From NCBI GenBank assembly GCA_024500155.1, contig CM044868.1, forward strand, positions 36,009,665 to 36,073,664: a DNA stretch of 64,000 nt, written 5' to 3'. How positions within the stretch are numbered: the first letter of the stretch is position 1; every line of letters starts with the position of its first letter. The DNA comes from Chenopodium formosanum (lineage: Eukaryota; Streptophyta; Magnoliopsida; Caryophyllales; Amaranthaceae). A program made the position numbers and the translations under genes. Under the pieces are notes generated by a model. The model was not told the origin of the DNA and searched no databases. It saw only the letters and a program-made list of their open reading frames with translations. Positions 33,083-43,500 of this stretch are shown here, piece by piece.

Positions 33083-33855
33083 TCAACCCTTAGGTACCCT
33101 TTTATGTAACTCGTTGTCTATGAGTACATATTGGGAAGCCAAGAGTCTTAATGCTTGTTTTGCTCTTTTGTCACCATGGGGAGGGTATTCTCCTTTGGTG
33201 ACATAATTGAGTATATCCGTGTACCACGGTTCTTCTTCTTCTTCTTCGTCTTGGATTACATCGTCGTCTTCTATAGCCTGGATGTATGCTGGTTTGTGCC
33301 TTTTCTCTATAGTTAGAGGCATTTGCTCGATTTCCGTGGGAATCCTAACCATTGAGGCTAGTCTTGCCAAGGCATCAGCAAATTGGTTTTCTTCCCTAGG
33401 TAGATATGTGTATTCTACCTTTTCTAGCTGATCGGTAAGAGTTTCTAGATAGGTTTGGTAAGGGGCTAGGCTTTCGCTCCTTACTTTCCACCTTTTAGAT
33501 ATTTGATTGATAATTAAAGAAGAGTCTCCGAATATCCTTAACTTTTTTACTCCCAATGCCAAAGCTGTTTCAAGGCCTCCACGCATGCTTCATATTAAGC
33601 AGCATTGTTGGTAACGTCGAAATCAAGCTTTATCGAGATTGGAACATGCTCTTCTTTAGGTGATACTAGTAATACTCCAACACCACATCCCTTTTGGTTT
33701 GAGGCTCCATCGAAGTATAAGGTCCAGGTATCATCTTCAGTGACCATTAAGTCTTCATCTGGGAATTCATTGTCTTGTATTGGCGTCGAGTCTTCTATTG
33801 GAAAGTCTACTAGAAAGTCTGATACTACGGATCCTTTGATAGCTTTTTGTGGCAT
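33083..33855 (-). pseudogene. Archaeal-type RNase H (aRH), second RNase H of the element
   Basis: Motifs WTLYFDGASNQKGCGVGV (first Asp), YEAC then GGLETALALG (Glu), LRIFGDSSLIINQI (Asp) and ENQFADALARLASM (last Asp) are in order. A stop (…NNAA-stop-YEAC) and a frame change near 33,590 interrupt it. A second RNase H after the gypsy one is diagnostic for the Tat/Ogre lineage. It is followed by a linker to the integrase zinc domain (LLASQYVLIDNELHKR). Confidence 0.85.
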
Positions 33856-33870
33856 AAACTTTACATCAAA

Positions 33871-34205
33871 CTAGGCTAGATTAACTATCCATCTCGATAT
33901 GCGTCCATTAAGTGTAGATTTCTCAAATAGATACTTGAGTGGATTTAATCGGGAGACTACGAAGACGGTATGCACTAGCAAGTAATGTCTTAACTTGGTT
34001 GTGGCCAACACCAAGGCAAGGCACAACTTCTCAAGTGGCGTATAACGTGTTTCGTATTCGAGCATCTTCTTTCTTAGATAGTAGATTGCGTTTTCTTTGC
34101 CTTCTACTTCTTGTGCTAGCATAGCTCCCATTGTCTCTTTGGTAACCGTCAAATATAACCTAAGAGGTATTCTGGGAAGTGCTGGTGCTAATACGGGAGG
34201 ATTTG
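33871..34205 (-). pseudogene. Gypsy-type RNase H (first RNase H)
   Basis: Motifs LYLTVTKETMGAMLAQE, YYLRKKMLEYETRYTPLEK and LRHYLLVHTVFVVSRLNPL. The usual first catalytic Asp is replaced in LTVTKE, common in Tat elements that use the second RNase H. A frameshift separates it from RT near 34,205. A TAG at about 33,873 separates it from the linker to aRH. Confidence 0.8.
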
Positions 34206-35114
34206 CTAGATAGGCTTTGATCTTTCAAAGGCTTTTTGACACTCATCATCCCATATCATTGGTACATTCTTCTTGAGCTTTTTGAAGATTGGTTCACATA
34301 TTGTTGTCAATTTTGATATGAACCTACTTCTGTATTGCAACCGGCCAATAAATCCTCGAATCTGTTTCTTAGTCTTGGGCGGTGGCATTAACATGATCGT
34401 TTTGATCTTGGTTGGGTCTATCTCTATTCCTCGAGAGCTTATGACATAACCCAAAAGCTTGCATGAGGTAATTCCAAAAGCACACTTAGATGGATTCAAC
34501 CTCATATTATACTTTCTTAGCCTTTCGAAAAATTTCCTTAAGGCTACTTGATGGCCTGGACGGTCTTTTGATTTTACAATCATGTCGTCGACATATACCT
34601 CGACTTCTGTATGCATCATGTCATGGAGTAAGGAAGTTGCTGCGCGTTGGTAAGTAGCACCAGCGTTTTTCAACCCGAATGGCATTACCGTGTAGCAGTA
34701 AGTGCCCCATGGTGTTATAAAAGTTGTTTTCTCCATGTCTTCTTCTGCCATGAGAATCTGGTTGTAACCTGCGTACCCATCCATGAACGAGAGGAGCGCG
34801 TGATTTGCCGTGTTATCTACCAGAATATAGATGTGTGGTAAAGGGAAGTCGTCCTTTGGACTTGCCTTATTTAGATCTCGATAGTCGACACACATTCTTA
34901 CCCTTCTGTCTTTCTTCGGAACTGGGACAACGTTGGCGACCCATTCGCGGTATTTGGATACCTTGATGAAACCTGCAGTTATTTGTTTTTGAACTTCTTC
35001 TTTTATTTTAATAGCTACGTCGAGTTTCATTCGATGTAACTTTTGTTTTACGGGTTTCATTCCTGGAATTAGTGGTATAGTGTGTTGAGCTATTTCTCTA
35101 TTAATGCCTGGCAT
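34206..35114 (-). CDS. Reverse transcriptase (Tat-like)
   Basis: An open stretch of 302 codons covering the whole RT: VRMCVDYRDLNKASPKDDFP, LLSFMDGYAGYNQI, TVMPFGLKNAGATYQRA, VEVYVDDMIVKSKDRPGHQ (catalytic YVDD) and LGYVISSRGIEIDP. It follows a TAA at about 35,118 that interrupts the frame shared with the upstream segment (FAWS-stop-EDMPGI). The domain is intact but is not part of a complete polyprotein in this copy. Confidence 0.9.
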   Translation of the reverse strand: MPGINREIAQHTIPLIPGMKPVKQKLHRMKLDVAIKIKEEVQKQITAGFIKVSKYREWVANVVPVPKKDRRVRMCVDYRDLNKASPKDDFPLPHIYILVDNTANHALLSFMDGYAGYNQILMAEEDMEKTTFITPWGTYCYTVMPFGLKNAGATYQRAATSLLHDMMHTEVEVYVDDMIVKSKDRPGHQVALRKFFERLRKYNMRLNPSKCAFGITSCKLLGYVISSRGIEIDPTKIKTIMLMPPPKTKKQIRGFIGRLQYRSRFISKLTTICEPIFKKLKKNVPMIWDDECQKAFERSKPI

Positions 35115-35120
35115 ATCCTC

Positions 35121-35846
35121 TTATGACCAAGCAAATAAATCGATAAATTCTTTTAGTAAGTTAATTAAATCGGTTCTTTCTTGTTCATTAAGTGTTAATC
35201 CGATTTTAACTTCTCTTTTATTGGTTGAATCATTTGAGATATCAACCGTTTCAGTTTCTTCAATTATCGGTGTTTTCTTTTCGAGTGTTTTCATTGCTTT
35301 AATAAGTTCTTTGTCTTTTTCATTGTTAGTTAAGCAATGCTCGTCATCTTTTGTTAGAGAAGAACACAAGAAATAAGGAGAAGGAGAAATATTATTATAT
35401 TTTGAGATCATTACATCAAAGAGTGATATGTCCTCAAGGACTTGATCACTAACTATTCTAGGAAAAGAAATAGGAAGGGAAGGTGCTACTACTAAAGACC
35501 TAGAAGACTCTATAGGGAGAGACTCCGACTCAGACTCTAACTCAGACGACTCTTCAAACATTGGTCCTTGCCCTGTTGTGATGGATATTTTTCTTCCGCT
35601 TGGAGTAGTCACCTTGATAGTCTTGCGCCACCCTTGTAGTGTTCCTTCAGCTGGAGTTATTAGCTCCGAGGGATCGAAGCTTTCGCTTTGTAGGGCTGTC
35701 TGAATGAGCGAGGAGTTGTCTTCTCTGTAAGTTGGCTCATTCTTTTCCCGCCCAAATATTAATCCCATGACGTTAAAGTCAAAGTATGGGGGTGCTTTCT
35801 CCTTGTGGACATGAGTTGGGATTTCATCTGTGAAATAACAATCCAA
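35121..35846 (-). pseudogene. Protease-RT linker region of the polyprotein
   Basis: About 240 codons, acidic and Ser-rich in the middle (ESSELESESES). It ends with ERTDLINLLKEFIDLFAWS, which leads into the RT. In Ogre-type elements this region separates gag-pro from pol and can contain a spliced intron. I see an open linker rather than a clear intron. It is in frame with the upstream segment across the stop at 35,925. Confidence 0.65.
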
Positions 35847-35924
35847 GAAAATCTCAAATCTCCGTTTCCTTATGCCGTTTACAACAAATGGCTCGGGAAA
35901 TTCATGGCATGGATAGTCCTCTCC

Positions 35925-38039
35925 TTATTTTATAAATTGGCCATTAAGTGTAAGAGGGTACTGATCCATTGGGATTGCTTTCTTTTGAATGCTAGCGTCT
36001 CTACGTGCCTTTGACTTTTCCTGGGCTCTCTTGAGATCTCTCCGAGTCGGTTCGAAACCAAGTCCGAAGGTGTCTAACTTAGGGAGGCCAGGTGACTCCA
36101 GCGACTTTGCTATTCCTTTCTTCTTTCCTAGGATCATCCCAGGAAAATGTCCTTGTTTCTTCAGCATAGAATTTACAATCATGTTGGAATGGGGGTTATG
36201 GCAAAGAGGGGTCCTTTCATCCTCCTGGATTAAAGAGACTTCTTTGTTAAATCCCCAAAAGTCTTCATCATCCTCGTCGTGCTCCACATTGATGATTGGA
36301 TTTTCTATAAACTTGATCCTCATAGGCGAAGCATCGATGGTGATAGGAATTCCCCCAACTATAGCTTTTACTTGTTGGTGGAGGGACGAGGGGACGACCT
36401 TTAGGTCATGAAGCCAAGAGCGCCCCAACAGTAAGTTCAACGAAGCTTTAATGTCTACCACTTGGAAAGTAGTGGCATGTTCTATGGCTCCCGTCGTTAC
36501 GTTCAGGGTAATTTTACCAAGAGCTTGACGTCGAGTGTTGTCGTAGGCCCTTATTCCTTGTGTAGACGGAGTTAAATCGTCATCCCTTATGCCTAGCATC
36601 CTCGCAGTTCTATGTGGACAGACATTAATGGCCGATCCATTGTCTACAAGAGTCATAGGAACATTCATTTTCTTGCAAACTACTGTGAGGTTTAATGCCT
36701 TGTAATGTTTGTCACCTTCTAGAGGTAAATCCTTGTCAGAAAAGGTGATTAAATTAACTAGACTAGGAAGATCACTTGTGAGGAAGTTGGCTAACCCCTT
36801 AGGAGTAGTGTCAGAATCTATCCCTATTTTGTCCAAGGCATTCATTACAGCCAACCTATGTTCTCGAGATGTTGCCAAAAGTTTCCATACATTCATCTCA
36901 ACTTTTGTCTCTTTAAACTGCTTAACAATATCATTGTCTTCAATGATAGGTATGAGAACTTGTTGTGTGGTCGACATAGGTTGTATTGAAACGGGAGGTT
37001 GCATTCTCCTAGATCTTGTAAGGACGTCTATTGATGAGTCTTCTTCATCCCAAAAGTCATCCACGACGTACGACACAGAAGATAGAGATCCTAATATGTC
37101 TTTTAGATAGACATCTTCTTTGTCACTGTCCCAAACTCCATTAATGGTTGCATCATCTTCTTGTGGAACTTGGACTAGTTTCTTTTCATCAATAATTTTC
37201 TGAACTAAATCCTTGAATTTAAAACAGTTTTCGATAGTGTGACCCCTTGATTGATGATACTGACAGTAATACCTATCTGTCCTTTTAAATGATTCGAATG
37301 GTCTTGGTTCGAGAGGTTTGATTTCACCACTCTCGGAGAGCATTTCGAACATTTGTGCATATGGGATCCCAATTGGAGTGTAAATTTTATTACTCTTCTT
37401 TGGTTTTTCAGTGACTTGTAAAGGAAAACGCTTTGCCTCATAAGTCGTTCTCATGGGTGTGAATTCTCTCTTAGGTTCATCTTTCGGAAGTGGAACCTCG
37501 CCATATTTCTTTTGGGATTCCTTTATAGCTTTGAGAGCTTCATGTAGTAAATGCGATACTTCTATCATAAATAGTGAGACCAATTGTATATCTTCTTTAC
37601 TTGCCGGTTCTAAAAGGCTATCCATGGCGTTGAAGAATATCTTCTCATCTTCTTCAATGGCATGGATTTCTTTGACAGGTTTAATGAGAGACGAGGAGTC
37701 AACCTCGTTTTCCTCATCAGAGATAGAAAAGGCGTGAGCAAGAGGTGCATTATCAATGCATGGCTTCTTACTGGCAGGGGGCAATGGCAACTTGTTGTTA
37801 TTGATTAAATCTTGGATATCTTCCTTAAGCTTCCAACAGTTTTCGGTGAGATGGCCCCTACCTTGGTGATACTTATAGTGTGCATTGGGGTTCCAATTAG
37901 CCGACCTCTTTTCGACCGGTGAGTCCTTAAATGGTCCAATAGGAGTTATAAGACCTTTTGCATTTAATCGATCAAATGCGGTGTCATAACTCATGCCAAT
38001 AGGAGTAAGGATTGTCATTCTTCTTTCCTTTCCAGCCAC
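35925..38039 (-). CDS. Gag C-terminal part, aspartic protease and G-patch-like segment (704 codons open)
   Basis: The longest open frame of the element. Two CxxH-like zinc motifs occur (HYKYHQGRGHLTENCWKLK near residue 55; YYCQYHQSRGHTIENCFKFK near residue 265), each preceded by a TPIG repeat (TPIGMSYDTAFDRL / TPIGIPYAQMFEML), so this half of gag is an internal duplication. The protease active site is MTLVDNGSAINVCP (DNGS, as usual in the lineage), with LLLGRSWLHDL downstream. A G-patch-like stretch, LKKQGHFPGMILGKKKGI, follows. The frame ends at a TAA (35,925) that interrupts the polyprotein, because the same frame continues afterwards. Confidence 0.85.
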   Translation of the reverse strand: MAGKERRMTILTPIGMSYDTAFDRLNAKGLITPIGPFKDSPVEKRSANWNPNAHYKYHQGRGHLTENCWKLKEDIQDLINNNKLPLPPASKKPCIDNAPLAHAFSISDEENEVDSSSLIKPVKEIHAIEEDEKIFFNAMDSLLEPASKEDIQLVSLFMIEVSHLLHEALKAIKESQKKYGEVPLPKDEPKREFTPMRTTYEAKRFPLQVTEKPKKSNKIYTPIGIPYAQMFEMLSESGEIKPLEPRPFESFKRTDRYYCQYHQSRGHTIENCFKFKDLVQKIIDEKKLVQVPQEDDATINGVWDSDKEDVYLKDILGSLSSVSYVVDDFWDEEDSSIDVLTRSRRMQPPVSIQPMSTTQQVLIPIIEDNDIVKQFKETKVEMNVWKLLATSREHRLAVMNALDKIGIDSDTTPKGLANFLTSDLPSLVNLITFSDKDLPLEGDKHYKALNLTVVCKKMNVPMTLVDNGSAINVCPHRTARMLGIRDDDLTPSTQGIRAYDNTRRQALGKITLNVTTGAIEHATTFQVVDIKASLNLLLGRSWLHDLKVVPSSLHQQVKAIVGGIPITIDASPMRIKFIENPIINVEHDEDDEDFWGFNKEVSLIQEDERTPLCHNPHSNMIVNSMLKKQGHFPGMILGKKKGIAKSLESPGLPKLDTFGLGFEPTRRDLKRAQEKSKARRDASIQKKAIPMDQYPLTLNGQFIK

Positions 38040-38766
38040 TGTTGGAGTTGTTGTTGGCAGCTTTTAGCTTAGCCAGGTCGTCTTCAATATTGATCCCAAT
38101 GTCGTAGACGACCTTGAAGGTATGGAGATTATTTTGATATTTGAGATGCTTGGAATATTTTTCTTGAAGGTTTTTGATGAACAACCTTACAGACTCTTTT
38201 TCACTTGGCACCTCGATCATCTTAACTGATTTTTCTCTCCATTTGTTAAAGAAAGAGGTGAAGCCTTCGTTCTCTTTCTGCTTGAGGATTTCAAGTTCTC
38301 TATGGTCAGTCTCAACTTGAATGTTTCATTTGTATCTATCAACGAAAGCGTTTGCTATGGACTCCCAGGTAGAGGTCTTTTCTTTCTTGAGAGAAAAGAA
38401 CCATTGTTGGCAAACGGTCTTGAGAGATAGTGAGAACAGAGTGGGGAAAACCTTCTTATTGATACCCTTAATACTCATTATCGTTTTGAATGCTCTTAAA
38501 TGAAAATAAGGATTATCAGTTGCTCTGAATTTTGGGATGTCATTGGCATTGAACTTCTGCGGAAGAAGATCTTTGTCCACCGAGACCCCTTGTGAAGTAA
38601 GCCCTTGAAACTTGTAGTCGCTAGATAGCTTGCTTAGACTCTCTTGCATGAGGTCCATCTGTTGTTGTTTCACGGGATCATCGACCTTAAGTGTGAGGAG
38701 CTTCAGTGTTTCAGTCATGGTAACCAGTTGGTTCCTAAGCTCATTGACTTCTTCTTGTGTTGCCAT
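37984..38766 (-). pseudogene. Gag N-terminal part (Tat-like)
   Basis: I place the start at the ATG at 38,766 (MATQEEVNELRNQL), after which a coiled-coil stretch and the gag core follow (NPYFHLRAFKTIM, WFFSLKKEKTSTWESIANAF). An upstream in-frame ATG at 38,910 is also possible. A TGA at about 38,323 interrupts the frame after FVDRYK; the same frame then continues (NIQVETDHRELEILKQKENE) to 37,984. The reading shifts near 38,030 into the next segment. Role: capsid-like particle protein. Confidence 0.8.
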
Positions 38767-39282
38767 TATAGTCTTAGCTTTCCTCTTTCGAGCTATGGGT
38801 TTGTCGAAAACTTGGACTTGTACAAAGAGGTTGTCTTTGATTAACCATCCTTCCTTTCTTGACCACACGCTGTAATTTAAACCATTTTGCGTTTTAATTA
38901 CTTGACTCAAATCGACTTGACTTTACGGTTTTTAGAAAGAGGAAAAAAAATATAATAATGTACATATTTTTAGGGAACTAATTAAAGTTTTTAAAATTGG
39001 AAGATTAATATCCGACTTACCCCCCTAAAAAAAATGACGGAAAAAACGCGCATGCAAGACTCCCTTAGACATGGTCAAAGTGTGTGTATTAGTGTGTGCG
39101 TTGAGTGTAAGTGACATGTTTGGACTCTTGTTTAAGACCATGGGACTTAGTGCCTAAACTCGATTAATGACTCAACCAAGTACTATTGACAGCGAAAATT
39201 AACCGAATTAATTAGCAAACTGGTTAATTAGACACTAGATGATGACTCGACCAATAATCCGAACTGTCGGCAAAACGACAAG

Positions 39283-39362
39283 ACTGGCGTCGCACTGTGT
39301 AGCGTAGCGCCAGACGATAAGGCTGTCGCCAGGCGCTACACTCCACAGAGTGGCGCTACAGT
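39283..39362. repeat. AGCGCC/GGCGCT palindrome block in the leader (1)
   Basis: Contains CTGGCGTCGC, GTAGCGTAGCGCCAG, GTCGCCAGGCGCTACA and GTGGCGCTACAG; TGTAGCGCCTGGCG-type motifs are repeated in inverted form. Confidence 0.7.
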
Positions 39363-40008
39363 CCAGACTTTGTCGACAATGCTGGAGCTTCAATCTGGGA
39401 CTGTTTTCAGTGTTATTAATCAACAGGGGTATGCCTAAAGTCGTACTAGGCCAATTCTGATTGAAATATTAGACTTTATTGACTCAAATTAATTAATTAA
39501 TTATCTTTAAGTCATTAATTTATTTTATCTTAACACAAGTCAAACAAACGGTTAAGAAAACATAGAATATATGCGCAACAAATAATGCACAATTAGTCAA
39601 GTAGGTACGATATGATGCAATGAGTTTACAACCTAACCATGGCTCTAGTTCTCTAAAGTTTGGTATATGGTTTAGTCAATAGAGGGTCCATGGTTAATTG
39701 TCTGGATGCACCGCGCGGAGGCCTAACCGTGCAGGGTTGGCACGAGTGGATGGGACACCGCGAATTTTAGAAAAAACTCGCTTCCATAGTTTAGTGAATT
39801 CAACAATCTCGGATGTACCCTTTGTTGGTCAGAGCGTTCAATCGGGTCGATGGAGCATGAATTCCCAGAGGGTTATGTCCATATGTAGAACACATATGGG
39901 TTTCAGAAAAGTGAGAAAAAATTCAATCAGGAAGTAGGATCGAGCAAACAATACGAAAAACTGGTCGAAATTAGAACGCATATTTCTGGCTCGGTATTGG
40001 AAGAATTT

Positions 40009-40102
40009 GGCGCCAGCAAACAGAGACTGGCGCCCAGGTTTTAGCTGTAGCGCCTGACGCTACAGTTAAAAATCTGGCGCCAATGCTCTGGCCCCTGGCG
40101 CT
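40009..40102. repeat. GGCGCC palindrome block in the leader (2)
   Basis: Contains TTGGCGCCAGC, CTGGCGCCCAGG, TGTAGCGCCTGACGCTACA (a near-perfect 19-base palindrome), CTGGCGCCAA and CTGGCGCTAA. Confidence 0.75.
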
Positions 40103-40384
40103 AATTCCTACATGCCTCAACAGCTTTCTATGCTCGATAAAATTTTCCAGTTTCGCGCAGTGTTATTTCGGTCCTAGTTGTGAAAGATATTTCTCAAATT
40201 TCCTACGTGTAAAATCCTATGCTTTTAACTAATTACGGATGGTCTTTCCAATGAGATATTTTTTTATGCATATGACAATAATGTTAATCAAAATTATGCA
40301 CATGAAATACTTAGAACGTTTTGAGTCTCATCCACTCATTCTAAATCATTGCTGAAACAAATTCAGGAAATAAAATAGAAATCC

Positions 40385-40402
40385 TCCCCAGAGGAGTCGC
40401 CA
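40385..40402 (-). other. Primer binding site, tRNA-Arg type (TGGCGACTCCTCTGGGGA)
   Basis: Minus strand, a few bases downstream of the 5' LTR end. It differs by one base from the perfect site at 48,640. Confidence 0.85.
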
Positions 40403-40407
40403 AAAAA

Positions 40408-42345
40408 TGTAGGGAATAATTTCAAGCGTTAACCCCCTAGCTTCAACCCCACTGTGATCATACACTAAAGTACGGTGGCGTCCAAAAGGGAAGAAGATAG
40501 AGTAAAAGAGTCGCCAACAAGTTTTAGGAACTTGTAAACCGTTCACAGGGTGAAGGTTACACCACTTAACGATCCAAGAGATCGTCAACTCCATAAGGTC
40601 TTGAACCAAATAAGGGTTCGGGGATGAAGGTACAAATCCAACCTAAAAGAGATTGAACCTGCCCTAATGTGCGCTTTCTGACTAACATGCAATCAATAGG
40701 ATTAACCCTAAACCTGTTTATCTATGTTGGTTGAATTTAATGCATAATTAAAACTATTATTGGAGATCACTTGAATAATAATCACTTTAACCCTAAACAA
40801 GATTATTAAATATCTTATTATGCGTGATTACAAGTACCAATTCCCTTTAAACATGCATAAAAGGCGTGATCAAGCAATAAAAATAAATATCAAGCAACAT
40901 AATAATTATAACAATCATAATTAAAAATAATCATCATCACAATAATAATAAGAATTATAATCATAAATCATAAAGTATAATCATAATAATAATCAAACAA
41001 TAATCATCATAATAACAATCATAATTAAGAATAATAATAATCATGTTAAAGCATAGCAAGATCCTAGGCATGATACTTACAAGATTAATAACAAATCCTA
41101 GCATGTCACTAAGCAATAAAAATCAAAGCTTTAACCCTAACATGATACTAACAATCATAAATATTAGGAATAAACATAGGAAGCATCATAACAATCATAT
41201 TTAGTATTAAAGTTATCCTAGACATGATACTAGGAATCAAAATAACAATCTAAACATGATTTCTGCATAATAACATCAATAAAAACCATTAAAGCACTTA
41301 CTTTGATGCTTCGTACCTCTTTCTAATAACAAAATACACACGTTAGTAACTTCAAGGAAAATTATAAACAAAACAATTAAATTAAATAATGGAAATAGAG
41401 ATTTGGGACCAAACCCTCAAAAATTAAACCTTTCACGTCTAGGGCGAAGGCAACTTCGAATATGGCTAGGTGTTTCTAGATCTTGCGAATGCGGAATTTT
41501 GTATGTAAAAAGGCTAGTTTAGAAAAAGAGAGAGAGAGATGGTGAATGATTAGAGAACGAGAGAGAATTGATGAATGTGACTGAAAACTGGTTCTGAATG
41601 CGTTAAAACTGATTGTTGGTGAATGAAAACGGAGTTTTTAATACGTTATTTATAGAGACAATCAGCCAAAAAGATAAAATATCAAAACAGAGTCTGGCGC
41701 ACAAAAAAAAACGAACCAGCACCAACGCTGGCTGTTGGCGCCAGGTGCTACAGCTGGAGTTTGGAGCTGATTCAGAAAATCACGCATTTTCTTAAAATCA
41801 GATAAAACATGCCGTACAGGAGGATAAAATTGTATCTTTCCTCAAAAAATGCTCTTTGATTTTAATTAAAACTCTGAAAAGTCAACAAAAGTCAATTTAT
41901 CAATGCTAATTGAATTAGGAATGAAAAGAACTTTCTAGAAGAATCTAGAAGACTAAAACCATTCCTAATTGCATTAGGAATGATAAATCATATTAGGCAC
42001 TCCCCTAGATCATTGGGCCGCATATAAGGCTCAAACCGGGCCCAGTTCAGTAAATTGGCCATAACTTCCTCAATATTCATCGGAATTGGGCTTATAATAT
42101 ATCGTTGGAAAGCTCTTGTCAATCCCCATCCAACTACACTACTATTGGACCCATATCATGGACCAACCTAACTGGATTGGCTGTTTTTATTAAAATAAGT
42201 TTTCAAAAACAGAGAGAAGAGAAAAGAAATTAAAACTATCCGCAACACTAAACTTTCCACACTTTCACTTCATTCGATTATGATTCGACGTGAAAGGTAC
42301 TCATCACAGGGTTTGGTTTTGGGGAGACACAAATGGGTGTCTACA
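40408..42345 (-). repeat. 5' LTR of the 19-kb element (1,938 bp)
   Basis: Boundaries TGTAGGGAATAATTTCAAG and AAATGGGTGTCTACA. Relative to the other LTR it lacks about 40 bases after 'cctgcccta' and part of the GGCGCC block. TATA box at 41,646-41,654 (minus). Confidence 0.95.
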
Positions 42346-43500
42346 CTATCGATCACAAATAAGTTGTCAAGGAGAAAACAAACATATGTGGAATTGTATA
42401 TGCATAAATAGCTAGATTGGTTGAAAAGGTTATAATTAAATTCACTGAGCTGATTTTAATAAAAACCTATTCACCAATCGGAATTCTCAAGTCGCTTCGT
42501 GATTATTCTAATAAAATCTCATATAAATATGGAAAAATAGATACCAAAACAGCCTTCCTAAAATAGGATTTTTTAAAGTGGCTATGAAAATAGTCTATGG
42601 GTTTTTAAAATCTAAATACTGCTAGATAGGAAAGCAAGCTTGAGAAATCCATTATGGGTTTAAAGGTAGCATTGCATAAAGGAATTGGAACTTTTTTTCT
42701 CATTGGGTTATGAAAAAAATAGAAATTCTTATGGACAAGAAGTTTAGTGGCAGCAAGAGTCAATCTTGTAAGGTCCAACAAGTAGTTTATGAACTCTGTT
42801 GTAAATTAAATATCAAAGTCTAAATGCTTAGATTTGAAGATTTTCTACAATGGAGCAAGCAAAAGACGATACTTAGTACATATTGGGAACTAAGATATGT
42901 TGTATAGACTTAATAAAATATTTGAACGACTAAAGGAATTTACCGTGTTGAACATGAATTGAAAGACTTAAACGGCTTTCGACTCGTATTTATAAAACTA
43001 AGTAACTATTTGAACTAAGTATAATCTAAGAGAAATACTAAGTCAAACAATTAAGACTCTAGTAAAGACTTTAAGCCATATCACACAGCAAAACAGTTTA
43101 GCGAGACTCGGTGAAATTGAATAAGATAAAAAGTCACATGAATGGAATAAAATTGAGAATAATTCTGCAATTGAAACCATCGTGTATGCTATGGAATTGT
43201 CACACAATTTACACGTTTAGAGCATGAGAAGAATAAAGTATCAATCAAAATAATTCTAAGTCTTGGACTGTTAGATTATGATCAAGAACATCCAAAGTAC
43301 TTGGATAAGTAAAAGGGATGGGTTCTTGACGCATGGAAACAAATATAATTTGAGAAATGATGTTGCAAGCACAAACCTTAACAAGGATCATATCCTTAAC
43401 AAGGAAGCCATTTATAAGCATGGGTTAACAATGAGTCATGGCTTGAGAATAGTAACATGGACGTACAACCATGGGTAATGTGTGAGAATTTAAGGTAAAT
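42346..43500 (+). pseudogene. Ty1/copia pol remnant, right half (RT and RNase H)
   Basis: Directly after the CTATC duplication the plus strand continues the copia RT: ARLVEKV, then KTYSPIGILKSLRDYSN and KIDTKTAFLK at about 42,462-42,570 (copia: ETFSPV…LKSIR…MDVKTAFLN). Weaker matches follow. SAIETIVYAM at about 43,170 fits the copia motif SAIGSIMYAM, and IKNIQSTWISKRDGFLTHG at 43,281 fits the RNase H entry (…KYLRRTKDMFLVYGG). Stops and indels are frequent. With 22,180-23,343 it is one old copia element split by the 19-kb insertion. Confidence 0.65.

Larger units (their letters stand above)
38911..40384 (-). other. Leader between PBS and gag of the 19-kb element
   Basis: Non-coding, about 1.5 kb, with sequence shared with 1,680-3,040 of the left Tat-like element. 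Contains two palindrome blocks. No promoter or coding motif is obvious. Confidence 0.7.
23344..42345 (-). mobile_element. Full-length 19.0-kb Tat/Ogre-like LTR retrotransposon with antisense genes
   Basis: Both LTRs are present (23,344-25,354 and 40,408-42,345) and the element is flanked by a perfect 5-bp duplication, CTATC (23,339-23,343 and 42,346-42,350). Read from right to left it has 5' LTR, tRNA-Arg PBS, 1.5-kb leader, gag, protease with a G-patch-like segment, RT, a first RNase H, a second archaeal-type RNase H, integrase, a 6.6-kb 3' region and 3' LTR. Dual RNase H, G-patch and tRNA-Arg primer define the Tat/Ogre lineage of Ty3/gypsy. The 3' region holds two plus-strand genes and tandem repeats. 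The LTRs show about 12 substitutions in the first 275 bp plus indels, so the insertion is not recent. All polyprotein genes carry lesions. Confidence 0.95.
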
